Positions 13,421-25,020 of a DNA stretch of 64,000 bases are shown in pieces. The number at the start of each line of letters is the position of its first letter. The stretch's first letter is position 1. Source of the stretch: Aphidius gifuensis (Eukaryota; Arthropoda; Insecta; Hymenoptera; Braconidae); assembly GCF_014905175.1 (NCBI RefSeq), contig NC_057789.1, forward strand, positions 13,320,876 through 13,384,875, written 5' to 3'. The notes beneath the pieces were generated by a model. It was given only the letters and a program-made list of their open reading frames with translations, ran no database searches and was not told where the DNA came from. The position numbers and the translations under genes are program-made.

Positions 13421-13740
13421 TACGTCATTTCTATTTCTACAAATTTTGTTTCTATCTGTACAAATAAGACCACGTCTATCTCATTTAAATAGAAAATAAT
13501 TTTTTGAACAAATTTTTCTTTAGAGGTATCATGTAATTGTTAATTGAACATTTACTATTGCTGAAAGATCGAGTACACTAAAACTTCAATTTATATATAC
13601 CGGAACGTCCCCAAAATATCTTATCTATAGTTTTTCGTCTGTATATGGGCGTAAAAAAAAAAATATCTTTATAAAAGCTGTAATATATATTTTCTTTAAT
13701 AATATATTGTCTACATATGCCTAAATTATTTGTTTATATA

Positions 13741-13780
<40 letters not shown>

Positions 13781-14235
13781 GAGACGTCCTCGAAATTTAG
13801 TTTATATAAGTGAATGTCCTCAAAATCATTTGTTTATACTTAATTGTTAATAAATGCAATTTAAACAAGAATTATCTGTATAAAAACTATCATACATGAT
13901 TTGTCTGAGTTTTATAGACTTATATATACCCCCACCCTATCTTCTGAAAAATGTCCTCAAAAGCATGCCAGCACAAACATATATATATATATATATGTAT
14001 GTATATATATTTATATGAATACATATACTACATATATAGCTAGACATATATTAGTATCATATATTGATATACAATATTATACATACATATAACTGTATAT
14101 ATATAAAAAAATAAGAATTAAATATTAATGCACATTGCACAATTTCAACATTTTTAAACATGCCAGTAAATTAATCGTTTAAGATCACTGCCAGTCCTAA
14201 GCCTGGGAAAAATGTGAAGGGAAATATTTTAAAAA
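13421..14235. other. AT microsatellites, no gene
   Basis: Includes a (TA)n run near 13749-13778 and TATA-rich tracts near 13978-14100. Short ORFs here are products of low complexity. The right TIR of the MULE begins at about 14235. Confidence 0.55.
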
Positions 14236-14861
14236 AACCTAGAAACGAAAAACTTTTTACCAAAAAAAATTAAGTCCCGTATTTTGAAACTTGGCAAAAC
14301 TAGCCAAAACAAGATAAAGGCAATGGAAATTACGAATAGTAGAAAGGCCAATAATCCACAATTAGCCGCCACAGGGGGCGCCCTGGGGTGCTATGGGATT
14401 GAATTTGGGTACAGCCTTTTAATTCTTCGATATTCGAAACGTCATTTTCTACAATATTTACGTTGCATGGAATGGATGGGTAAGTTCACTTAAATATGGA
14501 TGTCAATATTGTGTTTATTTATCTATTTCCCAAATAAGTAATTTCATACAAAAAGATATAAATATATATATAAATAATTAGTTAGTTAATTAAATTGTAG
14601 ATGATGAAAATATAATCTTTTTGGCCGTAACATAAACTATATATATTAGTCTATTATATAGAGAAAAAAAATTGGTCTTGTTTTCGTATACACCCACGTA
14701 GAAAAATTATATCTGAAATATATCTCAATTATATCTCAATTATATCTCAATTTCGACAGATATGGAGGAAATATAAAAAAGATATGGAATATATCTAAAT
14801 AATATATATTATATATTATTTTTATATTCCTGGTAGAAAAAATTATTCATCTATATATGCA

Positions 14862-15407
14862 CACAGAGAAGGATATGTTAACAGTTAACTTATCCTGTTT
14901 AATGTTAACATATGCCATGTTAAAATGGGTGGTGGCTGATAAGTTTACATCAAAGATATATTTATTAACATTAAACATACGTATCTTAATAGTTAATATG
15001 CGTATGTTAACTATTAAGATATCTGTAATTGACACAATTTGAAGGTTAGGCTGATAGTTGAAGACATTTACGTATGTAAATATAAAAATTGAATGTAAAA
15101 TTAAGAATGAATTTACAAAAAAACTAAATTTAAATAAATTTATGACAACACGAGTACATATTATATTATATTACAATTAGAATAGTATCACAAATTAATA
15201 TCAAAAAAAAAAGATGACAAGAAGTAGACTGGCGCATCAAAATATTTAGCCGCGTAAAGATACGTATGTTAACTATAAACATACGTATGTTAACAGTTAA
15301 GATATCTATGTTTATTGTTAATATATATATCTTAACATTAAACTTTTGTATGTTTAATGTAAACATATTGGTATGTTAACTGTTAACTTATCCTTCTCTG
15401 AGTGTGT
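14862..15407. mobile_element. MITE with GTTAAC-rich termini (about 545 bp)
   Basis: The ends ACACAGAGAAGGATATGTTA and the complement of …TATCCTTCTCTGAGTGTGT form terminal inverted repeats. The interior is dominated by ATACGTATGTTAAC and TTAACATTAAAC words in both orientations. The outer foldback arm resumes directly at 15408, so this insertion is younger than the arm. Confidence 0.7.
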
Positions 15408-16046
15408 AAAGTCCGAAAATATAAATAACGAAATTATGAACTAACGAAAAAATATGGAATATATATATATTTTATAGATTTTTTTTTAGATTTTATAATA
15501 ACCGATTTTATATGTTTTTCTATTTGGATATATACATATATATAATCTATATAAAAAAGATATGCAATATATATATAGCATAGATCGATCTGAAGAATAT
15601 AAAAAGGAGATATAAAATATATATACTTGAAATATATTTAAATTCAATATTTTTTTAAACAATAAATTTAACATTTTTTTGAACAATAAATTCAACATTT
15701 GTTTAAACATTAAATTCAACATTTTTTTAAACAATAAATTTAACATTTTTTTAAATAATAAATTCAACATTTATTTAAACATTAAAAATATGTTGAATTT
15801 AATGTTCAAACAAATGTCTAAATTTTTGTTTAAATAAATGTTGAATTTATTGTTTAAAAAAATATTGAATTTAAATATATTTCAAGTATATATATTTTAT
15901 ATCTCTTTTTTATATTCTTCAGATCGATCTATGCTATATATATATTGCATATCTTTTTTATATAGATTATATATATGTATATATCCAAATAGGAAAACAT
16001 ATAAAATCGGTTATTATAAAATCTAAAAAAAAATCTATAAAATATA

Positions 16047-16963
16047 CAGACTGTCCCATTTTAATTAGATAATGAATTTTTCTTGAAAAATATAGCTCAA
16101 ATTGAAAAATGATTCAAGTAAAAGTTGTAGGGTTTGGAGGGGGACAAATAAAAAAAAAAAAAAAAAATTCAAAAAATTCAAAATGGCGGAGTTTCAGGTA
16201 TGAACATAGTTTTTTTAAATGGATACTGTATTTTTTTTTTGCACCAAAATGTTTCTTACTCCAAAACTAACAATTTTTATTTGAAAAATTTTTTGATAAA
16301 ATCACTTTTTTTTCGGCCCGATTTTATCTGTTGATGGATTTTCCTCAAAAAAAAATGGCTTTGATTTGAAAATGATATTCGGAAAAGTTGTAGCGTTTAG
16401 GAAGACAAACACGAAAAAAAAAAAAAATTTGGTAAAAAATTCAAAATGGCGGAGTGAGAAGCATGGATAAAAAAAATGGACTTAGCCAAAAAATTTTATT
16501 TAGAAAAAGTGTTCATCTTGATGCGAACAATTTTTTAGTAAAAAAAAATTACACCTAACCTCAAAAAAAAAAGATGTTCATACTTTAAACTCCGCCATTT
16601 TGAACTTTTTGAAATTTTTTTTTTTCTTTTCATGTTTGTCATCCTGATCACTACAACTTTTCTGAATATCATTTTTAAATTTGAGCCATATTTCTTGAAG
16701 AAAATCCATTAACAGACAAAATTGGGCCGAAAAAAAAAGTGATTTTATCGAAAAACTTTTCGAATAAAAAGTGTTAGTTTTGATGTAAGAAACATTTTGG
16801 TGCAAAAAAAAAATACAGTATCCATTAAAAAAAACTATGTTCATACCTAAAACTCCGCCATTTTGAATTTTTTTTTTTATTTGTCCCCTCCCTAGAATCA
16901 TTTTTCAATTTGAGCTATAATTTTCAAGAAAAATCCATTATCCAATTCAAATGGGACAGTCTG
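16047..16963. mobile_element. Tc1/mariner-like MITE, CAGACTGTCCCATTT ends (917 bp)
   Basis: Inverted ends CAGACTGTCCCATTTTAATT and its near complement are flanked by TA at 16045-16046 and 16964-16965. The arms contain repeated phrases such as TTGAAAAATGATTC and CAAAATGGCGGAGT. An apparent 107-codon minus ORF is only a reading of the arm. It interrupts the right arm of the large foldback. Confidence 0.75.
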
Positions 16964-17191
16964 TATATATATTCCATATTTTTTCGTTAGTTTATAATTT
17001 CGTTATTTATATTTTCGGACTTTACATATATAGATGAATAATTTTTTCTACCAGGAATATAAAAATAATATATAATATATATTATTTAGATATATTCCAT
17101 ATCTTTTTTATATCTCCTCCATATCTGTCGAAATTGAGATATAATTGAGATATAATTGAGATATATTTCAGATATAATTTTTCTACGTGGG

Positions 17192-17655
17192 CAAATACAA
17201 GACTCTAGAATGACGCGCAATGTTCAACCACGTAAAAAATTTGCCGGAAAACCCACAAAATCCGTGTATGTAAAAATTTTACATAATATATATACCAGCA
17301 TTTTTTTTTAAAATACATTAATTTATGTTATATCACTATTTGTTTTTCGTTTTTTCTCATCAACTACAATTTGATATTTATGGTTAAAACATTGTGGCAT
17401 CCCTTGTGGAGATGAATCTTGAAAAATGCACGGGTTTCTGTAATTTGTTAATCACATGCAAATCAACAATTTAACGAAGTAACACAGTACAAACTGAAAG
17501 TGAAGTGAAATAATTTGCATAAAAGAAATTGTGACGTTACCACCAGTGACGCAGTTGAGTCTCAATAGACAACATCGATCGTTACGTCATCTCCATCAAG
17601 GCAAGTTATATTAATAAAGTTTACCGATTAGATTCTACTCCTCCTAATTTTCATC
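17192..17655. other. Leader of the BEL/Pao element, or unassigned DNA
   Basis: No ORF or known family was seen. It could hold the remains of the 5' LTR and leader of the BEL element downstream, but no second LTR copy was found to prove that. Confidence 0.35.
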
Positions 17656-20515
17656 ATGCCTCCTAAAAGTAGATTTCAGCTACTAATCTAAAAAAGAAGT
17701 ACCTTTAAAATCAACTAAATCAATTAAAAAATTTCGTTGAAAGTGATGCGCTTGAAAAACCCAACTTGCAATTGCGTTTGGAACGTATGAATGAAACGTA
17801 TAAATTAATTGAAGAACATTATGAAATTGTTTTGTTAGATCATGACAATAATCATGACACGAATTTTGAAGATATTCAAAATTTATATTTTAGCATTGCC
17901 CCTAATATTAAGGTCATTTTAACGCTTGCCAATAACAATAATTATAACCGTGATGCCGACGGCACAAACAATCAAAATGCAATGTCTTATCCTAATTCTA
18001 TTAAATTACCACACGCCAAATTGCCGTTATTCGACGGGAAATACGAAAATTGGTTAGTCTTTAAGAATGCCTTTGTTCGACAATCCCAAAAATCAATTGC
18101 ATGACGTTCAAAAATTAGAGTATCTTAAATCTGCTTTGATAGGGGATGCTGCAAATAAAATTAGTATCTTTGATTCGGGGAACTGTAATTATAAGACAGC
18201 ATAAGAACTACTGGAAAAATCTTATGGTGTAACGCGTGTTATTATATAAGGAACCTCAAAATGATTTCATCTCATGTCGTGTTTTGTTAGGCACTGGTTC
18301 TACAGTCAATTTTATTACGCAAGAATGAGTAAGCCGCCTAAAGGTACCTGTGAAATGAATTGACGCATAGAAGGACGTCGGAGTTAACTTGATGAAACTT
18401 AGAAAAAGTAAGAAGCCCTGTGGTCTAGTGGTCAAGGCGTTTGCCCGGAAAGCAAAAGACCCGGGTTCGATTCCCGGCGGGGGAACTTCGTTATTTTTTC
18501 TAAGTTTCTGGTTTTTTTTTTCAAAGTAGTTGGTGGGATAAATTCTATAAATACTATGACCAAGCATATAGTCGATATCACGTTGTACTCTACCCATAAT
18601 TCATTTAATCAAACTTTAAAATTCTTGACGATGCCTAAAATCACAGACTTGATACCAGCAGAACCTTTCCAGAGACATCTTATTGATATTCCTAAAAATA
18701 TACCATTAGCTAATTCTCAATTTCATCTGCCTAATTCAGTCGACCTACTCATTGGCGCTTGTCCGACCATGTCTTTGCTGTCCATAGGACAAATCATTGA
18801 AACAAAAAACAATTATCAGATTTGTTTACAAAAAACATCGTTGGGTTGGGTAGTAGCTGGTCAATTTGTTGATCCTGCTCCAATTAAACCAATCAAATGT
18901 CATATGGCCAATTTATATAAAAATGTAACACGTTTTATTTAATTTAACACTGATAAAGAAATTGGTGATTTACGGTCCGCAGCATTCCGACGTTTCTTCG
19001 CTTTAGAAAAAAAATTCGTAACTAACTCAGAGTTAAAGGTTGAATATCGTAAAGTCTTGGAAGAGTATAGAAAATTAGGTCACATGTCGTTAGTAAACGA
19101 CCTTTCTAATACTGGCTATTATTTGTCGCATCAAGTGGTTATAAAAACTTCCAGTAATACTACTAAAGGTCGAGTTGTTTTCGACGCGTCAGCGAAATCA
19201 AATCTAAATATTTCTTCAAATGACAAATTAATGGTCGGCCCAACTATTCGAGAAAAATTATTCATTCAGCTAGTAAAATTTCGGTGTCATAGATATGTCA
19301 TCACAGCCGATATAAAAAAAATGTATCGGCAAATAATGTTACATGACAATGACCGTAAATATCAAAGAATTTTGTGGCGTGTGGATAATCAGATTAAGAC
19401 CTTTCGATTCAACACTGTCACCTTCGGAGTCTCTTCTTCTCCATTTCTAGCCATTCGTACAATTCATAAGCTGGAAGATGACGATCACGAAGCAAGAAAT
19501 TTTCCTCGTGCATCTAAGACTCGGAAATCGGATTTGTACGTCGATGATCTTTTGTCAGGAGCTGATAGTGTTGAAGAAGCTTTACGAGATGAAATCATTT
19601 TATTATTGAATAAAGGGCAATTCAATATTAGACAATGGGCTTCTAATGATCGTAGGCTATTAAAAGGGTTATCGGAAAAGAACATAAATGCTCAAGTATT
19701 TTTAGATAAGCTTCTACTCTCAAAACATTAAGTATGATGTGGGACGCTCAACACGATACAATAAAATATTCTGTCGCCTCTCTCGAAGAATCAAATAAAT
19801 TTACTAAAGCCCGTCATCCTGTTAGCAAAAAAAATCATGGAGGATTTATGGCTGGCTCAGGTAGATTGGGACGAGTCAGATCCAACTGATCTTCACCACA
19901 GGTGGGGTTCTTTTCTCAAAGAATTAAATCTTTTAAATAACGCTTCCATTAAACGAAATTTAAGTTTCCAAGCTGAAAGCGAAATACAATTGCATGGTTT
20001 CTGTGACGCTAGCAAAATTGGTTAGGGGAAATGTATTTATCTAAAGTCAGTATCAAGTGATGGACAAGTGACGTGTCAGTTAATTCGTGCTAAATCCTGA
20101 GTCGCCTCGACTAAATCTAACAAGGGAGATAGTGAGGAATCTATACCTCGACTTGAACTCTGTGGTGCCTTATTGTTGTCCCAGTTATATGCTGAGATCA
20201 AACCAGTCTTGAAATTTCAATTTTCACAGGTTACTTTGTGGACTGATGCTACGACAGTACTGCACTGGTTAAAAACGGCACCTCATTTGTTAAAAACACT
20301 TACATCAAATAGAGTAGCGAAAATTCAGAACTTCACTAATATCAATCTGTGGCGTTATGTAAATCCCAAAGATAATCCAGTATCCAGCTGACGCTTTATC
20401 TCGCGGGCAAGCCCCACGTGTATTTTTAAAAAATCGGCAATGGTGGAAGGTCCGAATTGGTTATATAAGAGTGAGACTTGTTGGTCAATCTTGCATGATG
20501 TATCATAGTCTAGTG
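17656..20515 (+). pseudogene. BEL/Pao retrotransposon gag-pol, decayed and truncated
   Basis: From an ATG at 17656 (MPPKSRFQLL) come, in broken frames: a Gag region (17766-18104) with KLPHAKLPLFDGKYENW typical of DUF1759; an aspartic protease stretch with LGTGSTVNFITQE (about 18280); the C-terminal Pao peptidase domain (18556-18942, with DLLIGACPT and LQKTSLGWVVAG); a reverse transcriptase (19057-19731) with YVDDLLSGAD; and an RNase H/connection region (19837-20391) ending in a SRGQAPRVFL-type motif near 20400. In-frame stops occur at about 17690, 18105, 18327, 18943 and 19732, among others. The integrase is absent. The sequence stops at about 20515 against a Polinton capsid fragment on the other strand. 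A tRNA-like insert breaks the protease. Confidence 0.85.
18395..18507 (+). repeat. tRNA-like insert flanked by 13-bp inverted repeats
   Basis: A tRNA-like core at 18415-18484 has an A-box (GTGGTCTAGTGG), an anticodon stem TTTGC/GCAAA with loop CCGGAAA (GGA), and a perfect T-arm (CCGGGTTCGATTCCCGG). The acceptor stem pairs poorly, and a serine tRNA would need a long variable arm that is missing. The core lies between AAACTTAGAAAAA (18395-18407) and TTTTTCTAAGTTT (18495-18507). It looks like a tRNA-derived short element that landed in the BEL protease. Confidence 0.6.
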
Positions 20516-20539
20516 TCGATCGAAATCTTTCTGAATTAA

Positions 20540-21085
20540 AGAAAAATTGAGTTGAATTAAAGAAAAATTAGAGAAAAGAATGAGTTTATGTTTTGCATTA
20601 GTAATCACTTTACGATAATCTTCATCAAATCCAAGTAGTAAGCTCATTGGTATTGATATATCAAAGTATCTATTTGCATTATTGATAGCAGAATCTGTCC
20701 AGCATGAATTTTCCAATAGTGCTTTCTGATTAGGTGTGAGTGATACATAACCTTTCATGAGAGTTGTGAGTCCTACATTTTTACTACGATCTACTTCAAC
20801 AGCATTTATTTCATAGCGGATTTCTTCAAATAAATGAGCAATAGTCATTTTTACTAGACTTGTAGTATTTGTGACAGCAGTTCCATCATTTTTTGTAAAT
20901 TATCCTTAAATATGTAGAGTACTTTTAGATGGTAGTATGCAAAGATCTTGATGTTGAATTCCAATTCTTATTTTATCATTATTATTGAAAGATGGCGCTC
21001 CATATGGTTGATAAGCATCGAGTTCATAATGAGCTATAGACTCATCAAAAACAATCGAATTTTGAATATTTAGGATTTCTTCCAT
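20540..21085 (-). pseudogene. Major capsid protein fragment of a second Polinton
   Basis: On the minus strand the N-terminal third of a Polinton double-jelly-roll capsid protein is readable. It includes DKIRIGIQHQDLCILPSKS near 20920-20975, HLFEEIRYEINAVEVDRSKN (20778-20837) and PMSLLLGFDEDYRKVITNAK (from about 20650). These align phrase by phrase with the capsid pseudogene of the complete element (LPSKSYIRMSG, FLFDEMRYELNGVLIDKSKN, LNIIFGFAEDYQKIIVNAK). A stop and frame changes interrupt it near 20900. It is cut off at its C-terminal side by the BEL element. Confidence 0.75.
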
Positions 21086-21146
21086 GGTTTAGAACAAAAA
21101 AAAAATGATGAAACAGTTTCTGAAGCAACTGTGCCTGCCCTGCGGG

Positions 21147-23495
21147 GGGAATTTTAATTTCTTTATTGAAATTCGTGATTACAAATTTATTTTATTCTCT
21201 ATTGTTACAATGATTACTGTTACAACTAAAAATTATTCATCATTTTGTTTGTTCCTTCCATATTTTCTTTAGTAAATTTACTATCTTTACTTGGTTTATT
21301 AAATTTTTTTTATTCAAATTTTATTTTACTTCATAATCACTGTCGTCTGCTAATGTTATTGTTCTTTTTTTTAATAACCGTCCTGTCATTGCATATATAA
21401 ATTCTATTTCATTTATTGCTATTATAACTGCGGTGATATCTATATAATAACATTATCAGCATTGAAAATTTTTTTTTTTTTTTTTTTGCTAAAATAATTT
21501 TACCTGCACATGAATTATTTGGTAGATGATTTCTTGTATTTTTTCAATTCGAAATTAATCTTTATTATATTTTCATTTTTCTCATCGTCTTCGAATTTTA
21601 TATTAGCCTCTGTTTATTATCTTTTGTTTATTAACTTTTCTCACTAATCCTTCAGTGATCATATATATTTTGTTCAACTTGAATATTTAATAATTTATCA
21701 TATGTTAATAATTTTCTTTTTCGTTTTATACATTTTATTGATAACGGTACCTCAATCAATCCATGATCTTCATTTGCAGCTTCTTCAAAAAAAAAAAATA
21801 GATCTTATTTTGTCACTTTCATCACATATATCCATCGTAAATTTTTTATCAGTTTCTCGTTCGTTTTTCTATTCCTTTATTTCACTTTTATTTATTATTC
21901 ATGCCCGAATTGTGTCACTGTATTGAATTTTTAATTTAATTTTTTATGTAAATTATATTCATTTCTAATTTTTGACTTACCATATTGTGTTTAATTTCAA
22001 ATTTGTTATTTTTGTAATTTCCTTTTTCATCAATGTATTTTTTGTTGTGTTTTTATCACTCAGTTTTATTTTTTTTTCTTCATTTTTCGATTGTTCCCTT
22101 CTTGTTTTCTTTTACCCAATTCGATTTTATTGGCTTATGATTTCAAAAATTTCGTTGTATCTGTTCTCAAATTGGTTAAAAATGATAGATGTTTTTTTTT
22201 TTTTTCTATTGATGATGTGATGTTGTTGCATTAATTTTGTTTTTATTTTGATGTCATTAATTTTTGGTTATTATATGTTGTTTTTAATTTGACTGAAATG
22301 GATTCTGATTATTCTCCACATTATTATATCTTAGGTCACATATATTGTATTATTTTCTTCTGTTTTTTTTTAAACTTGTCATTTCATTTTTATTTTTTTT
22401 TTGTGATTTATTTGATAATTTCTCTTAGATTTTTATTCGCAGATTAAGAGGGAGTAACATAATTGAAATCATATTTTTTTTTTTATATATTTAGTGGTTT
22501 TTCTTTCATATTTTTCCATATTTATCATATTTTTCGTTATATTCAGTGAATTTTTCATGATATTTTGCTATATTTTTCTATATTTTCCTTTATGTTTACT
22601 GATGTTTCCTCGATATTTTCCCATTTCATCGTGTTTACATTAATTAAGGGACTTCTGAGGGATCTACTATGGTTGGAGGAGGGGGGGAGAACTTAATTGA
22701 TATGTTCCTATATTTATCGTAATTTTTCTTATATTTACTGATTTTTCTTTGATATTGACATATTTTTTTCAACATTTTCCTTCATATTTACCGATATTTT
22801 TCCATATATATCGTATTTTTTTTTATATTCAGTGATTTTTCTTTCATATTTACTAATAATTTTCATATTTATCGTATTTTTTTTTATATTCAGTGAGTTT
22901 TCCTTGATATTTACTGATATTTCCCTGATATTTTCTCATAATTATCGGACTTTTCTTTATATTCAGCGATTTTTTCTTTATATTTAGTAATTTTTCTTTT
23001 ATATTTATTGATATTTTCCCATATTCATCGTTTTTTTCTTTATATTTACTGATTTATCTTTGATATTTTTCTATTTTTTTCTACATTTTTCTTTACATTT
23101 ACTGATATTTTCTCATATGTATCGAATTTTTCTTCATATTCAATAATTTTTCCTCCATATTTACTGATATTTCCCTGATATTTTCCCATAATTATAAGAG
23201 TTTTCTTTTTATTTAGCGCTTTTTTCTTCATATTTACTGGTATTTTTCCATATTTATCGGTTTTTTCTTTATATTCAGTAATTTTTTCTTTATATTCACT
23301 GATATTTTCCCATATTTATCGTTTTTTTCTTTATATTCAGTATTTTTTCTATATTTTCTTTCATATTTAATGATGTTCCCCATATTTATCGTATTTAGAT
23401 TAAGGGACTTAAAAAATTTTCCGGGGGGGGGTCTACCATAGTTGGGGGGGAGGGGTCCAGATGAAAAGCGAAAACAATAGGAAATTAAAATTCCC
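21147..23495. mobile_element. AT-rich insert with 15-bp inverted ends (about 2.35 kb)
   Basis: GGGAATTTTAATTTC at 21147-21161 is matched by its complement at 23481-23495. The interior is strongly T-rich on the plus strand, with degenerate ATATTTTCCCATATTTATCG / TTTCTTTATATTCAGTG repeats (about 22480-23390). Two related G-rich patches begin ATTAAGGGACTT (about 22646 and 23400). The long Phe/Ile-rich ORFs are low-complexity readings. It separates the capsid and penton fragments of the old Polinton. No target duplication was identified, so its boundaries are tentative. Confidence 0.45.
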
Positions 23496-23699
23496 TAAAA
23501 ACAACATAATTTTACTTTCACTTTATTTGACGTGGTTTGAAATTGAGACTCTTGAGAAATTGAACGTTTGGACGTGTTAATACTCGGAGTGTCCGATGAT
23601 GACTGATGGGTTTTTAACATGTTGGTTCATTTATATGACTGTTTCCAACTATTCTCTTTTGAAAGACGATACTCATTATTTTATACTTTTCACATGTAG

Positions 23700-23945
23700 T
23701 CTTATTGCTATGACTTCTCGGAAATTTACTAAATTTCCGTCCTGATCAACAATTTTTAGCTGAAGATGATGTATTGCTCAGACGGCGACTGGTAGATAAA
23801 TTACATGTGAAGGTACTTCTATGATCTCATATCCTGGTGGAACACCAGAAAAAAATTCATCTATAGTATGTACTTGATGATTATTCAAATATGCACTTAT
23901 TGTTATATTACATTCAACACGTAAAGCATTTTCTTTTACGGAAGC
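23700..23945 (-). pseudogene. Minor capsid (penton-like) fragment of the second Polinton
   Basis: The minus-strand reading is closely related to the C-terminal half of the minor capsid pseudogene at 31765-32422. Both carry an ECNI-type start, a VHTI-type phrase, a PPGY-type phrase and a terminal DQ-G-VNF-type phrase, in the same order. Stops and frame changes are present. Gene order (capsid, then penton, both minus) matches the complete element, so both pieces probably come from one old insertion. Confidence 0.65.
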
Positions 23946-23995
23946 TAGAAGTCATAGGCTCAACCGCAGTCTTGAATTCATCGGCGAAAAAAAAA

Positions 23996-24775
23996 AAACG
24001 CTCATAACTCACGAACTAAGTAACCAAGAGACTCCGTACTAGGCTCAAAAGAAGAGCATTAAAAAACTCTATCGCCCGCGTGATAGGTTTTTTGCTCTAT
24101 TCATAATAGTTTTTAATCAAAAAACAAAAATTTAAATTTTGAAAAAATTTTTTTTCTTACTTAAAAATTTGTTGTGTCTAAACTATCCATCAGAGAGTAT
24201 TTATATAGGTTTTTTGTTTGTAAATCTTCTCTGTTTTATATTTCATTATTCTTAAATTATTATTGATGTAACTTAAAATAGTACATACGTTTTTATGTGA
24301 AAATTTAACAAGTTATAAAAACGGCGCAATGAATAACTCGACGCAAAATCATAGAGGAGACTCCTTATTAGGCCCATATTATGCACTTCAAATAACTCTA
24401 TCGCCCGTTTGCAAAATTCCTTTCCATTTATAATAGTTTTTGAGAAAAAAAAAACTATAAAATTGAAAAAAAAAAATTCTGATATCTAATTTTTTTTCTC
24501 GAAAACCGTTATTGAGAGAAAAAAAAAAGCCCAATGCCGTGACTCGATTTTTTTGAGGCGCATAATTCAAGCCTAATACGAACTCCCTATCTTGATTATA
24601 ACAAAAGTTATGGTTTGCCGAAAAAAAACTGAAAAACGGCGCAATAAATAACTCAACGCGAAATCAATAGACTTCGTATAAGGCTTATATTATGCGTCTT
24701 AAAAAACTCTATCGCCCGCATGATGGGTTTTTTCCCCTATCTATAATAGTTTTTGAGAAAAAAAAAAAAAAATTT
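23996..24775. repeat. Three degenerate ~300-bp direct repeats
   Basis: The landmark ACTCTATCGCCCG recurs near 24069, 24400 and 24707, each preceded by gactcc/gacttc…aggcNcAtAtTatg-type text and followed by ataatagttttt. Unit spacing is about 300-330 bp. No ORF of note. Confidence 0.6.
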
Positions 24776-24779
24776 AAAA

Positions 24780-25020
24780 CTGAACGATTTTTATATAGCC
24801 GAATTGAAGGACGGCGGAAGTTTTTAGTTTTTAGAAAAAACTAAAAAAGACTAAACGATTTTTATATTGCCGAATTGAAGGACGGCGAAGATTTTTAGTT
24901 TTTAGAAAAAACTAAAAAAAATAACTAAAAAAAAACTAAAAAAAACTAAACGATTTTTATATTGCCGAATTGAAGGACGGCGGAGGTTTTTAGTTTTTAG
25001 AAAAAACTAAAAAAAAAAAC
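24780..25020. repeat. Tandem repeat, ~70-110-bp unit, three copies
   Basis: Three copies of CGATTTTTATATTGCCGAAT followed by TGAAGGACGGCG and TTTTTAGTTTTTAGAAAAAA occur from 24783, 24853 and 24949. The third spacing is longer because of an expanded ACTAAAAAA tract. Confidence 0.75.

Larger units (their letters stand above)
6429..14416 (+). mobile_element. MULE DNA transposon with long TIRs (about 8.0 kb)
   Basis: The left end GGCAATATCCAAATTCAGTC (from 6429) and the right end (…GAATTTGGGTACAGCC, to 14416) are inverted copies of one another over about 145-185 bp. The flanks 6421-6428 and 14417-14424 are both TTTTAATT, an 8-bp target duplication. A broken MULE transposase lies just inside the left end. 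Most of the remaining length is later-arriving repeat (9180-13420). The same TIR family bounds the MITE at 2825-3487. Confidence 0.8.
14693..17191. mobile_element. Large foldback element with a MITE inside each arm
   Basis: The outer ends CCCACGTAGAAAAATTATAT (from 14693) and its complement (ending 17191) begin continuous arms once two insertions are removed. The left arm is 14693-14861 plus 15408 to about 15790. The right arm is about 15790-16046 plus 16964-17191. The left arm is interrupted by the MITE 14862-15407 and the right arm by the MITE 16047-16963. The centre has repeated ttgaatttattgtttaaaaa words. ORFs on opposite strands here share identical ends because they lie in the two arms. 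Confidence 0.8.

Noticed and set aside
15486..16026. Two ORFs with identical ends on opposite strands
   Set aside because: They lie in the two arms of the foldback and consist of low-complexity residues; not genes.
18415..18484. tRNA-Ser(GGA) gene
   Set aside because: Acceptor strands pair poorly and the long variable arm of tRNA-Ser is missing; treated as a tRNA-like repeat.
21702..22220. Phe/Ile-rich ORFs that look like membrane proteins
   Set aside because: The T-rich composition of the region produces such readings by chance; no start context or motif.
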